A DNA stretch of 64,000 nt, taken from NCBI GenBank assembly GCA_927441425.1, contig CAKMKG010000010.1, positions 124,001 to 188,000 of the forward strand, written 5' to 3'. The position numbers and the translations under genes are program-made. The notes under the pieces are model-generated. The model made no database searches and had not been told where the DNA came from. It saw nothing but the letters and a program-made list of their open reading frames with translations. This DNA is from an uncultured Bacillota bacterium. GTDB taxonomy: Bacteria; Bacillota; Clostridia; Peptostreptococcales; Anaerovoracaceae. Shown here piece by piece: positions 1 through 9,014 of this stretch (positions are counted from its first letter, which is position 1; every line of letters starts with the position of its first letter).

Positions 1-1638
1 ATTACAGCGACGGCGGCGACCATCGTTTATCTGGAGTTCACACAGCAGTATTTTCCGCGAAGCATTTATGTCTTCAGCAGCGTACTGGATATCGTCCTCA
101 TCGGCGGCGTTCGTTTTGGCTATCGCATCATACGGGATCTGAGAAAGCCGGGAGCAATGATAAACCTCGTTTATCTCATGCGTAAAAGCGGAGAGGGTGC
201 GGCAATCAGCAAGGTCATGGTGGTCGGTGCCGGAGATGCGGGAGCGGCGATCATAAAGGATATCAAGCAGCACCCCGATCTTGGGAAAAAGGTCGTTGTG
301 GTGGTAGACGACAACCCGAATAAATTGAATCAAACCATCGTAGGCGTCAAGATTGCGGGCAATCATTTGGCAATCAAGCAGATTGCCAGAAAGTATGGGG
401 TAGATGAGATCATCATTGCCATACCGTCGGCAAACAAAAAAGCCATTCAGGAAATCGTCAACGAATGCAATAAAACCCGCTGTAAGATGAAAATTCTGCC
501 GGGAATCAGCGACCTGATCAACGAAAAGGTCAGCATCAGCAAGCTGAGAGATGTCGATATCGAGGATCTCCTCGGCAGAGATGCGGTGCAGGTCAACCTC
601 AAGGAGATCAGCGGCTATCTGGAAGGGAAAATCGTTCTGGTCACCGGCGGCGGCGGCTCCATCGGCTCCGAACTTTGCCGGCAGATCGCAAGGTTCAAGC
701 CCAGAAAGCTCATCGCGCTGGACATTTATGAGAATTCTGTTTTTGAGCTGTCCAACGAAATCAAGAGCACATTTCCTGCCTTGGAGTTTGAAGTGGTCAT
801 TGGATCGGTTCGCAGCAGGCACAGAATGCGGGAGGTATTTATCAAGTACAAGCCTCACGTGGTCTTCCATGCGGCGGCCCACAAGCATGTCCCTCTGATG
901 GAGAGCAATCCCAAGGATGCGGTAATCAACAACGTTGTTGGAACAAAGAATATGATCGACCTATCTGATGAGTATGCAGTTGAGAATTTTGTCATGATCT
1001 CCACCGATAAGGCCGTGAACCCCACCAATGTTATGGGTGCAACGAAGCGTTTGGCGGAAATGATTCTGCAGGAAAAGAGCATGAATTCACGTACAAGCTA
1101 TTCCGCAGTCCGGTTCGGAAACGTGCTGGGCAGCAACGGCAGTGTAATTCCGTTGTTCCGAAAGCAGATCGAACGGGGAGGCCCGGTTACCGTCACCCAC
1201 GAGGAGATAACCAGATATTTCATGACCATACCGGAAGCGGTGCAGCTGGTAATCCAGGCCGGAGCTATGGCGACGGGAGGAGAGATCTTTATTCTGGATA
1301 TGGGTGATCCGGTCCGTATCATGGACCTTGCGGAAAATGTGATCCGGCTTTCGGGCTATATCCCCAACGTGGATATCGACATCAAGATCACTGGCCTGCG
1401 CCCCGGAGAAAAATTATACGAAGAGCTGCTTCTTGACGAAGAAGGCATCGAAAAGACGGCTCACAATAAAATTTATGTGGGCCATCCATTGCCGCCATCA
1501 CCGGAGCTCGGAGAAATGTTGGAAAATCAAAGGATTTGCAATGAAGAAAGCATCAATGGCATTCTGACGATGAAGGATGAGGAAGTCAAGACTTGGCTGC
1601 AGAAGCTGGTACCGAATTACAGTCGGTCAGAATCATAA
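1..1638 (+). CDS. Nucleoside-diphosphate-sugar epimerase/dehydratase, CapD/FlaA1 family (5' truncated)
   Basis: The frame is open from base 1, so the N-terminus lies outside the window. The first visible residues form a hydrophobic stretch (IYVFSSVLDIVLIGGVRF), which fits the last membrane helix of membrane-anchored CapD/WbpM-type enzymes. Two Rossmann domains follow: a CoA-binding-like domain with GAGDAG, and the catalytic SDR domain with TGGGGSIGSELCRQ. The segment STDKAVNPTNVMGATKR carries the family's Met-x-x-x-Lys in place of the usual Tyr-x-x-x-Lys. Known members act at the inner membrane on UDP-GlcNAc-type sugars (4,6-dehydration or epimerisation) for capsule, glycan or O-antigen synthesis. 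pgi follows 16 bp later, so the two probably share a transcript. The family assignment is firm, but the exact substrate cannot be read from the sequence. Confidence 0.92.
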   Translation: MTATAATIVYLEFTQQYFPRSIYVFSSVLDIVLIGGVRFGYRIIRDLRKPGAMINLVYLMRKSGEGAAISKVMVVGAGDAGAAIIKDIKQHPDLGKKVVVVVDDNPNKLNQTIVGVKIAGNHLAIKQIARKYGVDEIIIAIPSANKKAIQEIVNECNKTRCKMKILPGISDLINEKVSISKLRDVDIEDLLGRDAVQVNLKEISGYLEGKIVLVTGGGGSIGSELCRQIARFKPRKLIALDIYENSVFELSNEIKSTFPALEFEVVIGSVRSRHRMREVFIKYKPHVVFHAAAHKHVPLMESNPKDAVINNVVGTKNMIDLSDEYAVENFVMISTDKAVNPTNVMGATKRLAEMILQEKSMNSRTSYSAVRFGNVLGSNGSVIPLFRKQIERGGPVTVTHEEITRYFMTIPEAVQLVIQAGAMATGGEIFILDMGDPVRIMDLAENVIRLSGYIPNVDIDIKITGLRPGEKLYEELLLDEEGIEKTAHNKIYVGHPLPPSPELGEMLENQRICNEESINGILTMKDEEVKTWLQKLVPNYSRSES

Positions 1639-1654
1639 GAAGGAGGAAAGCTCC

Positions 1655-2902
1655 ATGAGTGAGACTTTAAAACTGGATCTGTCGCGTTCCTTGCTTGGAC
1701 CGCAGACAATCACCGCCAGTCAGGCAGAACTTGAAGCCGCAAAAAATAGACTGTGGTCAGGGAAAGAGCCCTTTACGGGCTGGGTCAATCTGCCCTTTGC
1801 CTATGATAAAATGGAATTGAAAGAAATATTAGCAGCCGCGGAAAAAATCCGAAAGCAATGCGAGGTATTGATCGTAATCGGCATCGGGGGTTCTTATCTG
1901 GGTGCCCAAGCTGCCATCAGCGCACTGAAGGCCGGAAATGATTCTGCGCCGGAGATCTATTTTGCCGGACAGAATCTGAGCGGAACCTATCATAAGGAAC
2001 TTCTTGAAAAAATAAAGGGGAGAGAACTGTGCCTCTGCGTCATCTCCAAATCTGGGACGACAACGGAATCTAGTGTCGCCTTTTCTATATTGAAAGACGA
2101 GCTCTATCGAAAGTATGGCAGGGAAGAAGCTGCCAAACGGATTTATGCCATCACCGATGCGGAAAAGGGGATCTTGAGAGAAGAGACGAACCGGGAGGGG
2201 TACGTTTCCTTTGTCATTCCCGACGATATTGGCGGAAGATATTCCGTATTAACGGCTGTTGGCCTGTTGCCCATCGCAGTAGCCGGAATTGATGTGCCTG
2301 CCATGCTCAAGGGTGCGGAATGTGCAGCGGAAGCTTCAAAGGATGAAAAAGCGGATGCGTCCATGCTGGCTGCAACGAGGGTTTCCTTGTTGAATAGCGG
2401 GAAAACCATTGAAATATATGAATATTACGAGCCGAAGCTGCAGTATTTTGCCGAATGGCTGAAGCAGCTCTTTGGAGAGAGTGAAGGAAAGGACGGGAAG
2501 GGAATCTTTCCCGCAGCATTGCAGTTCAGCACCGACCTCCATTCCATGGGACAATTCCTACAGGATGGCAACCAGATCTTCTTCGAAACGGTACTGAACG
2601 TATTGAATCCGCCGGAGGACCTCATCGTTCCGGAAAGCGCCGGTGAGCTGCTGGCCGGCAGGAGCATGAACGCCATCAATCAGGCGGCGGTGGAAGGTGT
2701 CATTGCAGCCCATGAAGCAACCGGTGTTCCCATCATCAAGCTGGATATCCCCGCACTGACGCCTCACTGCTTTGGACAGCTGGTATACTTTTTCGAGACG
2801 GCCTGTGCTCTCAGCGGATATCTCAACGGGGTAAATCCTTTCGATCAGCCTGGGGTGGAGAGCTATAAGAGTGAGATGCGAAAAGTGTTACAATCGAAAT
2901 AA
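1655..2902 (+). CDS. pgi: Glucose-6-phosphate isomerase
   Basis: A cytosolic enzyme interconverting glucose-6-phosphate and fructose-6-phosphate. The ATG at 1655 follows AGGAGGAAAG and gives 415 aa. The upstream in-frame ATG at 1577 overlaps the preceding gene and has no ribosome binding site. Recognisable parts are the GIGGSYLGAQ sugar-phosphate loop, SKSGTTTE in the second SIS domain, GGRYSVLTAVGLLP, and the C-terminal FFETACALSGYLNGVNPFDQ with the VESYK lysine motif. At 415 aa it is somewhat shorter than the roughly 450 aa common in Firmicutes, but all signature blocks are present. Placed after a sugar-nucleotide enzyme, it may feed precursor sugars as well as glycolysis. Confidence 0.95.
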   Translation: MSETLKLDLSRSLLGPQTITASQAELEAAKNRLWSGKEPFTGWVNLPFAYDKMELKEILAAAEKIRKQCEVLIVIGIGGSYLGAQAAISALKAGNDSAPEIYFAGQNLSGTYHKELLEKIKGRELCLCVISKSGTTTESSVAFSILKDELYRKYGREEAAKRIYAITDAEKGILREETNREGYVSFVIPDDIGGRYSVLTAVGLLPIAVAGIDVPAMLKGAECAAEASKDEKADASMLAATRVSLLNSGKTIEIYEYYEPKLQYFAEWLKQLFGESEGKDGKGIFPAALQFSTDLHSMGQFLQDGNQIFFETVLNVLNPPEDLIVPESAGELLAGRSMNAINQAAVEGVIAAHEATGVPIIKLDIPALTPHCFGQLVYFFETACALSGYLNGVNPFDQPGVESYKSEMRKVLQSK

Positions 2903-2976
2903 GCAATCGTTAAAAAATAAACGGTGAAAACCGCGAAAAATGAACCAAATACAGACATGGAACCGGAAAATAGTGG

Positions 2977-3005
2977 TTGAAAATTTCCGGAAAAAGAGGT
3001 ACTCT
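2977..3005 (+). promoter_or_regulatory. Possible sigma-A promoter for hbd
   Basis: TTGAAA at 2977-2982 and TACTCT at 3000-3005 are separated by 17 bp in the 189-bp gap between pgi and hbd. The -10 is weak (4 of 6), so this is tentative. Confidence 0.3.
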
Positions 3006-3091
3006 ATATGAGTGTAATATTGGAGAATTTTAACACGGTTGTTAGTGCTCGCGGTTGATCTTGGGCGAGCCGGTAAAATGGAGGAACGGAA

Positions 3092-3937
3092 ATGAAAAAG
3101 ATAGGAGTTTTAGGAACTGGAACCATGGGTGCAGGTATCATACAGGTACTCGCGCAAAACGGCTATGAAGTTGTTCTTCGTGCCAGAAGAGAAAGTTCCG
3201 TAGAAAAAGGAATCGCGACTGTCAGCAAGAATCTTGACAAATTAGTTGCGAAGGAAAAGATTACGGCTGCCGACAAGGAAGCTGTTATGGGAAGAATTAA
3301 AGGATCAACGGATATCGCCATCGTTGCAGATGCAGATTTGATCATCGAGGCAGCTACCGAAGACATGGAATCAAAAAAGGCATTGTTTGCCGAGCTGGAT
3401 CAGCTTTGCAAGCCCGGAACCATTATTGCAACAAACACATCCTCGCTCTCCATCACGGAAATCGCAGCGGCCACAAACAGAGTTGACAAAATCATCGGAA
3501 TGCATTTTTTCAATCCGGTGCCAATGATGAAGCTGGTTGAGATCATCAAAGGGCTTGGGACCTCTGACGAAACAAGAGATGCCATTCTGGAGCTCACAAA
3601 GAGTCTGGGAAAGACGCCGGTAGAGGTTGAGGAAGCTCCGGGCTTCGTGGTAAACAGAATATTGATTCCTATGGTTAATGAAGGAATCGGAATCCTCGCT
3701 GACGGCGTTGCCAAAGCAGAGGATATTGACCAGGCAATGATGCTTGGCGCAAATCACCCAATGGGACCTTTGGCCCTTGGAGATCTGGTCGGACTTGATG
3801 TTTGTCTCGCGATTATGGAAGTATTGCATGCCGAATACGGTGAAGACAAGTACAGACCGCATCCGCTTCTCAAGAAGATGGTTAGAGCAGGAAAATTGGG
3901 TAGAAAATCAGGAGAAGGATTCTATAAATACAGCTAA
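3092..3937 (+). CDS. hbd: 3-hydroxybutyryl-CoA dehydrogenase
   Basis: A cytosolic NAD(P)H-dependent enzyme reducing acetoacetyl-CoA to 3-hydroxybutyryl-CoA on the clostridial butyrate route (or running in reverse). The N-terminal Rossmann fold carries GTGTMGAGI, where classical forms have GxGxx[18 protein letters not shown] contains the catalytic histidine, and [19 protein letters not shown] starts the C-terminal helical dimerisation domain. The length of 281 aa is standard for the family. The ATG is preceded by GGAGGAACGGAA. The gene stands alone; no crotonase, thiolase or acyl-CoA dehydrogenase genes are adjacent, unlike the usual bcs operon. Confidence 0.95.
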   Translation: MKKIGVLGTGTMGAGIIQVLAQNGYEVVLRARRESSVEKGIATVSKNLDKLVAKEKITAADKEAVMGRIKGSTDIAIVADADLIIEAATEDMESKKALFAELDQLCKPGTIIATNTSSLSITEIAAATNRVDKIIGMHFFNPVPMMKLVEIIKGLGTSDETRDAILELTKSLGKTPVEVEEAPGFVVNRILIPMVNEGIGILADGVAKAEDIDQAMMLGANHPMGPLALGDLVGLDVCLAIMEVLHAEYGEDKYRPHPLLKKMVRAGKLGRKSGEGFYKYS

Positions 3938-3961
3938 AGTATCTATAAATGCAGTTAATTT

Positions 3962-4918
3962 ATGAAAATATTTTTAAAAACGTTTGTTACAGGATTTTTA
4001 ATATTTACAATACTCTTAGTCCCCATTCAATGGGGACTAAGTCTTGTAGGGAATATCAGACTATTCAGCGGCACGGAAAAGCTCGTGGAGGAAATGCCTG
4101 CTCTGGTGGACCAGAACAGTCCGTTTTTCGAGGCCTTCAAGGATAAGAACAGGGTGAACATCCTGATGCTTGGTATCAACGACGGGATGACGGATACGAT
4201 AATGCTGGGCAGCTATGATCTGGATGCCAAGCATGTGGATATCATTTCGATCCCAAGAGATACATACTATGCGAGAGAAGAAGCGAACAGTGCCGCTGCC
4301 ATGAAAATCAATGCTATTTATAGTGTCGATAAAGCAGTCGGTACCGCCGCTGCAGTCAGTGATGTTCTCATGGGGATGCCGATCAATTATTACGTGATCG
4401 TGGACTATGCTGTGGTTAAAAAGGTTGTGGATTCCATGGGCGGAGTACCGATGGACATCACCTTTCACATGCGCTATAACGATCCTTATGACGATCCTCC
4501 GCTGAAAATCGACATTCCGGAGGGCTATCAGGTGTTGAACGGAGATAAGTCCGTGGAATTCCTGCGGTTCCGAAAAGGATCCGGCGGCTATGCGGGCTAT
4601 CCGGAAGGAGACATCGGCAGGGTCAAAGCACAGCAGGTGTTTGTGAAATCCGCATTCCGCCAAGCCCTTGGCTTTAGTCTTCCGAAGGTGGTAAAGACGA
4701 CGCTGGACAACGTGGATTCCGACCTTCCGCTGGGCATGGCCACAAAGCTTGCCGCCAACGCGGTGGGTCTTGACGGAGAGGACATACAAACCGTTATGAT
4801 TCCGGGGGAATCCGGCACGAAGAACGGGTTGTCCTACTGGTGGCCTGATGAGGACGGAATCGAGGAAATGCTGACACAGATCTATAACATTGAGCCGGAC
4901 GGATCAGAAACTGAATGA
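3962..4918 (+). CDS. LytR-CpsA-Psr (LCP) family protein, copy 1
   Basis: 318 aa with an N-terminal membrane anchor (about residues 3-25) and an extracytoplasmic LCP domain. LCP enzymes transfer undecaprenyl-linked polymers such as teichoic acids or capsule onto peptidoglycan. Conserved blocks are NILMLGIND, DTIMLGSYD, IISIPRDTYY, the VDSMGGVPMDI core and FLRFRKG followed by GDIGRVKAQQ, whose arginines and aspartates bind the pyrophosphate lipid. The start has only a weak ribosome binding site, 24 bp after hbd. It is a clear paralogue of the gene at 6702 (shared MPINYY, VDSMGGVPMDI, GDIGRVKAQQVF). A terminator follows directly. Confidence 0.9.
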   Translation: MKIFLKTFVTGFLIFTILLVPIQWGLSLVGNIRLFSGTEKLVEEMPALVDQNSPFFEAFKDKNRVNILMLGINDGMTDTIMLGSYDLDAKHVDIISIPRDTYYAREEANSAAAMKINAIYSVDKAVGTAAAVSDVLMGMPINYYVIVDYAVVKKVVDSMGGVPMDITFHMRYNDPYDDPPLKIDIPEGYQVLNGDKSVEFLRFRKGSGGYAGYPEGDIGRVKAQQVFVKSAFRQALGFSLPKVVKTTLDNVDSDLPLGMATKLAANAVGLDGEDIQTVMIPGESGTKNGLSYWWPDEDGIEEMLTQIYNIEPDGSETE

Positions 4919-4928
4919 ATGACAATGA

Positions 4929-4966
4929 AAAAACATCGTACAAATGAATTGCACGATGTTTTTATT
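4929..4966 (+). terminator. Intrinsic terminator after LCP gene 1
   Basis: AAAACATCGT (4930-4939) pairs with ACGATGTTTT (4953-4962) and is followed by a T-rich run. A similar A-run on the 5' side means it could also stop the opposing ATPase transcript. Confidence 0.8.
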
Positions 4967-5013
4967 TATCATTTAATCTATTTCTAATATACTCTCGCTC
5001 CTTATAACGATTT

Positions 5014-6309
5014 TCAGATGCAGAATGAAGCATAAAGCGGAACCGTTTTCCTGTTATTTTCAAATCCAAAATTTTTCGTGGAGAATTTGACTGCATAAGA
5101 CGGTTTAAAGGACTCTATGTAAACATTAAGACTTTTCGCTTTCACATTATCGGCTGATTTGACTTCGATAGGGATAATATTGTTCTCCCTTTGAATAATA
5201 AAATCAATTTCTGCTCCTCTAGCCGATAACCAATAATAACCTTTGTATTTATTTGATATCAATTGACAGCAGATGTAGTTTTCTACCATACCGCCTTTAA
5301 AATCATTCAGTTCATTAGAAAGAAAGAGAATATCCTCCGCAGTGATGTCCTTCTTAGCACAGAGTAATCCAACGTCAGATACATATATTTTAAATGAGTC
5401 AATATCCCGATAGTTTTCCAATGGTTTTTGCGGTTGCTCAATTCTATGGATACGTGTAACAATACCAGATAGAACCAACCATTCGATAGCATTTTCGAAT
5501 TCAGCGGCTCTTCCGCCTTTTTTGATCAATTTATATTGAAAGCGCGTATTCTTTTTTGATAACTGGACTGTGATATTGTCATATACAAGCCTTGTCTTTT
5601 TTATTTCGTTTTTGGAATTGTATTTGCTCATGTCATTGAGGTAACTTTCGAGAATCATTTTTTGTATATGTCTTATTAAAATATAGTCTTTGGTTTCAAG
5701 AAATTTACTGATGCATTCAGGCATGCCACCAACAACCAGATATTGACGATAATATTGTAAAGCTGCTTCATGGAGAACTGCGGGCATCGATTGATCGGTT
5801 TGAAAACATTTTTTGATCTGCACCACCATATCTTTTTCTCCGCAAGCCAGTAGAAATTCCTCCATATCCATCGGGTAGAGCGTTTGAATATCCACCTTGC
5901 CAACAGGAAAGGAATATTTTTCTCTGCTTACCGCTACTCCAAGCAAACTGCCTGCTACGATAATGTGATACTCCGGAGATTCTTCATAAAAATATTTTAA
6001 TGAAGTAAGTGCCCGTTCGCAAAGCTGTATTTCATCAAATACGATGAGGGTCTTTCCCTTGATAATAGTCTGATCTGCCAACCGTGATAGGATCGGAATC
6101 AGATATGCCGCGCTAATGTTTTCGTCAAAGGTTTTTATGAGTAGTGGATTTGTCTCGAAATTAAAATAGGCCACATTTTCGTATTCTTTGCGTCCGAATT
6201 CAAGGATTGAGTATGTCTTTCCGACTTGCCTTGCACCTTGTAGAATTAAAGGCTTCCTATATTTGCTGTTTTTCCAATCACTTAAATATTCCATGATTTT
6301 CCGGTACAT
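5014..6309 (-). CDS. Lone AAA-type ATPase with DUF4143 domain
   Basis: 431 aa. The N-terminal P-loop ATPase has Walker A GARQVGKT (about residues 25-32) and Walker B LIVFDEIQ (about 88-95). The C-terminal half is DUF4143-like and contains GAEIDFII and IPIEVKS, a D-x(n)-E-x-K pattern reminiscent of PD-(D/E)XK nucleases. Such stand-alone ATPases are common in bacteria and archaea, often as mobile accessory genes, and their cellular role is not settled. The gene is AT-richer than its neighbours, lies on the opposite strand, and splits two LCP paralogues, all of which suggests later acquisition. The start codon at 6307-6309 is preceded (in its own orientation) by an AGGAGG-like site. Confidence 0.88.
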   Translation of the reverse strand: MYRKIMEYLSDWKNSKYRKPLILQGARQVGKTYSILEFGRKEYENVAYFNFETNPLLIKTFDENISAAYLIPILSRLADQTIIKGKTLIVFDEIQLCERALTSLKYFYEESPEYHIIVAGSLLGVAVSREKYSFPVGKVDIQTLYPMDMEEFLLACGEKDMVVQIKKCFQTDQSMPAVLHEAALQYYRQYLVVGGMPECISKFLETKDYILIRHIQKMILESYLNDMSKYNSKNEIKKTRLVYDNITVQLSKKNTRFQYKLIKKGGRAAEFENAIEWLVLSGIVTRIHRIEQPQKPLENYRDIDSFKIYVSDVGLLCAKKDITAEDILFLSNELNDFKGGMVENYICCQLISNKYKGYYWLSARGAEIDFIIQRENNIIPIEVKSADNVKAKSLNVYIESFKPSYAVKFSTKNFGFENNRKTVPLYASFCI

Positions 6310-6701
6310 TATAACACCTCCTATTGATATATAGAAGAGTATAATTCATATAAGTGCGAAATTCAAGCAAATATTTGAAATATTTAGCACTAAATTGCAT
6401 GAATACTACCGATGAAGTTACACTAAACGACACGAATGCAAGTTGGCCTTCTTAAAGTGAAATCTCAAAAGGAATGCTTTTTTAATATTACGATTAACTA
6501 CTTAATAAAAAAGATAAGCCTAACAAAAAACGTAATAAAAAAGTAATATAGGGAATTTGCCATCCCTATTTATTTTTTTTGTGAAAAGGTATAAAATATA
6601 ATGACTACTGGGTATTAATAACGAAATGGACAAATCCGAAATGATTCGTCTGTACCCGGGAGTTTTGCAGCAAATGGGGGAAAAGAGAGGTTACAGTAAC
6701 A
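6310..6701. other. 392-bp AT-rich intergenic region
   Basis: I see no gene here. It holds the upstream region of the minus-strand ATPase, a terminator-like hairpin (6548-6580), and a TATAAT at 6597-6602 that may be the -10 of LCP gene 2. No convincing -35 lies upstream of that -10. Confidence 0.5.
6548..6580 (+). terminator. Terminator-like hairpin upstream of LCP gene 2
   Basis: ATAGGGA (6548-6554) and TCCCTAT (6563-6569) form a 7-bp stem followed by TTATTTTTTTT. No plus-strand gene ends just upstream, so this may be a relic of a lost gene or may attenuate read-through into the LCP gene. Confidence 0.55.
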
Positions 6702-7709
6702 ATGGGTACAGAGATTAGAAACGGAAAAGAAAAGGCCAAAACGAAGACAAGTTCAATGCAGAGCTTCTTAAGGACTTTTCTCATATCATTTATTGTTTTT
6801 GTCGTTTTATGCACGCCGGGTTTGGCTATTTTTGGAGAAGTCGCTGACTTCAATCCTTTTGATCCGGACGGCGATAATTTGGTGCTGGAAGAGCACCTAG
6901 ATGCTATCGTAGATGAGGATAGCCCATTCTTTGAAGCGTTTAAGGACAAAAAAAGGGTGAATATTCTGCTCCTTGGCGTCAATGGGAATCTGACCGATAC
7001 CATTATGGTAGCCAGCTTTGACACAAAGGCAAAACATATGGATTTGATTTCCATTCCAAGGGATACTTACTTCCATCGTAGCGGCTATAACGGCGACGGT
7101 GAAAATAAAATTAACGCGGCTTATCGGGGAAATCCGGTGAATACGGCCAAAGCCGTCAGCGAGATCCTTCTGGGGATGCCGATCAATTATTATGCAGTCA
7201 TTGATTATGATGGAGTTGAAACAATTGTAGACTCTATGGGTGGTGTGCCCATGGACATTGAGTTCAACATGAAATATACAGACCCTTACGATACGCCGCC
7301 GCTGGTGATCAACATACCAAAGGGGCCACAGGTTCTGGACGGGGAGCACGCCGTGCAATTTCTCAGATACCGCAAAGGATATACCGAGGGGGATATCGGC
7401 CGTGTGAAGGCACAGCAGGTATTTATGAAGTCGGCATTCAGGCAATGTCTAAGCTTCCAGCTTCCAAAGATTGCGAAGACCGTATTTAATAATGTGGAAT
7501 CCGACATTACCATCGGAAAGGCAACATCACTGGCCACAAAGGCCATGGGCATTTCCGGAGAAGATATTCAAACCTACCTACTTCCTGGTACCCCGTTGCC
7601 GGATGCACCGTATTTTGTGATACCGGATGCGGAGGGAACCGCTGAAATGATCAATCAGATCTATTCCATCGAGCCCAAAAACACGACTGAGGATGAAGCC
7701 GGCGAATAA
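6702..7709 (+). CDS. LytR-CpsA-Psr (LCP) family protein, copy 2
   Basis: 335 aa with a cytoplasmic Lys-rich N-terminus, one membrane helix (about residues 24-45) and an external LCP domain. It shares the core motifs of copy 1: NILLLGVNG, DTIMVASFD, LISIPRDTYF, MPINYYAVIDYDGVE, VDSMGGVPMDI and GDIGRVKAQQVFMKSAFR. It probably attaches a lipid-linked wall polymer to peptidoglycan. The SLH-domain gene starts 9 bp downstream, so the pair is probably co-transcribed and concerns the same wall polymer; SLH domains bind pyruvylated secondary wall polymers in studied species. Copy 2 keeps the catalytic arginines. Confidence 0.9.
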   Translation: MGTEIRNGKEKAKTKTSSMQSFLRTFLISFIVFVVLCTPGLAIFGEVADFNPFDPDGDNLVLEEHLDAIVDEDSPFFEAFKDKKRVNILLLGVNGNLTDTIMVASFDTKAKHMDLISIPRDTYFHRSGYNGDGENKINAAYRGNPVNTAKAVSEILLGMPINYYAVIDYDGVETIVDSMGGVPMDIEFNMKYTDPYDTPPLVINIPKGPQVLDGEHAVQFLRYRKGYTEGDIGRVKAQQVFMKSAFRQCLSFQLPKIAKTVFNNVESDITIGKATSLATKAMGISGEDIQTYLLPGTPLPDAPYFVIPDAEGTAEMINQIYSIEPKNTTEDEAGE

Positions 7710-7718
7710 GGAGATGAA

Positions 7719-8879
7719 ATGATGAAGCGAGGGAAACGGTTAGCAATTATCGTAATGGCATTGATCATAGGTCTCGGTCTCTTTTCTTTTCCGGGAGAGA
7801 AATTTTCCTATGCCATGACAGCAGTCGACTTTGGTGATGTTGCAGCCAACTACTGGGGATACGCTTACATAGACTTCGCCGCCGAAAGAGGAATCATTAA
7901 TGGATATCCCTTAGCAGACGGTTCCTATCGGTTTCTTCCCGAGAACGCGGTAACCAGGGAAGAATCCATGGCCATGCTTTATAGAGCCTTATCCGCAGCG
8001 GATGAGCTGAAAAGCACCGATGACTCCTCTGCGGAATATACTGATTTGTTCGCAGAAAATAAGATTGCTGACTGGGCGAAAACGTATGTTGCCTATGGAA
8101 TGAAATATGCACTGATTACAGAGGAAGAACTCCGTGATTTTACCGATGAAAATGGGCGCGGGATTCCGGCACCGAGAGAACAGGTAGCCCTTTGGACGGC
8201 AAAAGCCATAGAACGACCACTTTCCCCGGCCTATTCCCTGATCTATATCGACAAGGATAGTATTTCCGCGGAAAAGCTGCCTTATATAGATTTGTTGTAT
8301 CGCCAGGGAATCATGCAGGGGGATGACACGAAAATGTTCCATCCGGCCAGCAGCATCAAAAGGGCGGAATTTGCTGCGATCAGCAACCGCGTTTTTGCAT
8401 TGGCAGAAGCCGAGCTTTATTCTATTGACAAGGAAATTCAATCCTATCGGGGCACTGTCGTATCCGTCGATTCATACAATAGCAAACTCATGATGACCCA
8501 GTCAGACGGTACCGGCAGAGTGATCCAGATAAATCCGAAAACACAGATTGTAATTAACGGCAAGGTGAATTATAATGGACTTGCTGGTGTCAGCATGGGC
8601 ACCACTGCAATTGTTGCTTGGGGTGCCTTCTATAACGAAAACAATCCAAAGGTAGATGCCTTGCAGCTGCACGTAATCACGAAGACGCAGACCAGGACCG
8701 GGCTTTTGACCGGAATTGAGAATTTGGACAGCAGCACGTCCCTATTGCAGATTGAGAACAGTGACAAGGATACCATCTATTATATTCTTGATAAAAATAG
8801 CCGGACAGAGAAAACACCGCGCAAAGGAACGGAAGTAACCTTTCTTGCAGACGGTATTAAAATCTTGGAAATGAAGTAA
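7719..8879 (+). CDS. S-layer homology (SLH) domain cell-surface protein
   Basis: 386 aa with an N-terminal signal peptide (about residues 1-32, basic MKRGKR then a hydrophobic core) and three SLH repeats in order: VDFGDVAANYWGYAYI, an SLH-like unit around DLFAENKIADWAKTYVAYG, and one around KLPYIDLLYRQGIMQGD. A C-terminal beta-rich domain of about 150 aa has no recognisable catalytic motif. SLH triplets anchor proteins non-covalently to the cell wall. Two adjacent ATGs (7719 and 7722) follow AAGGAG; the first is used here. The gene sits directly after the LCP gene, consistent with a wall-polymer partnership. Confidence 0.85.
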   Translation: MMKRGKRLAIIVMALIIGLGLFSFPGEKFSYAMTAVDFGDVAANYWGYAYIDFAAERGIINGYPLADGSYRFLPENAVTREESMAMLYRALSAADELKSTDDSSAEYTDLFAENKIADWAKTYVAYGMKYALITEEELRDFTDENGRGIPAPREQVALWTAKAIERPLSPAYSLIYIDKDSISAEKLPYIDLLYRQGIMQGDDTKMFHPASSIKRAEFAAISNRVFALAEAELYSIDKEIQSYRGTVVSVDSYNSKLMMTQSDGTGRVIQINPKTQIVINGKVNYNGLAGVSMGTTAIVAWGAFYNENNPKVDALQLHVITKTQTRTGLLTGIENLDSSTSLLQIENSDKDTIYYILDKNSRTEKTPRKGTEVTFLADGIKILEMK

Positions 8880-8910
8880 TCAGGCAAAGATATGCAAGTC
8901 CTGATTTTGT
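8878..8910 (+). terminator. Probable terminator after the SLH gene
   Basis: AATCAGG (8878-8884) pairs with CCTGATT (8900-8906), followed by TTGTTG. The stem is short and the T-run imperfect. Confidence 0.45.
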
Positions 8911-9014
8911 TGTAGCCCTTTATTTTATCTTAACAACCCTTCTTATCATTCTTTTTTCAAAGGTTTCATTCAAAAACGATCAATTTATTCTGAAAATCCA
9001 AATCGGGAGGTAAT

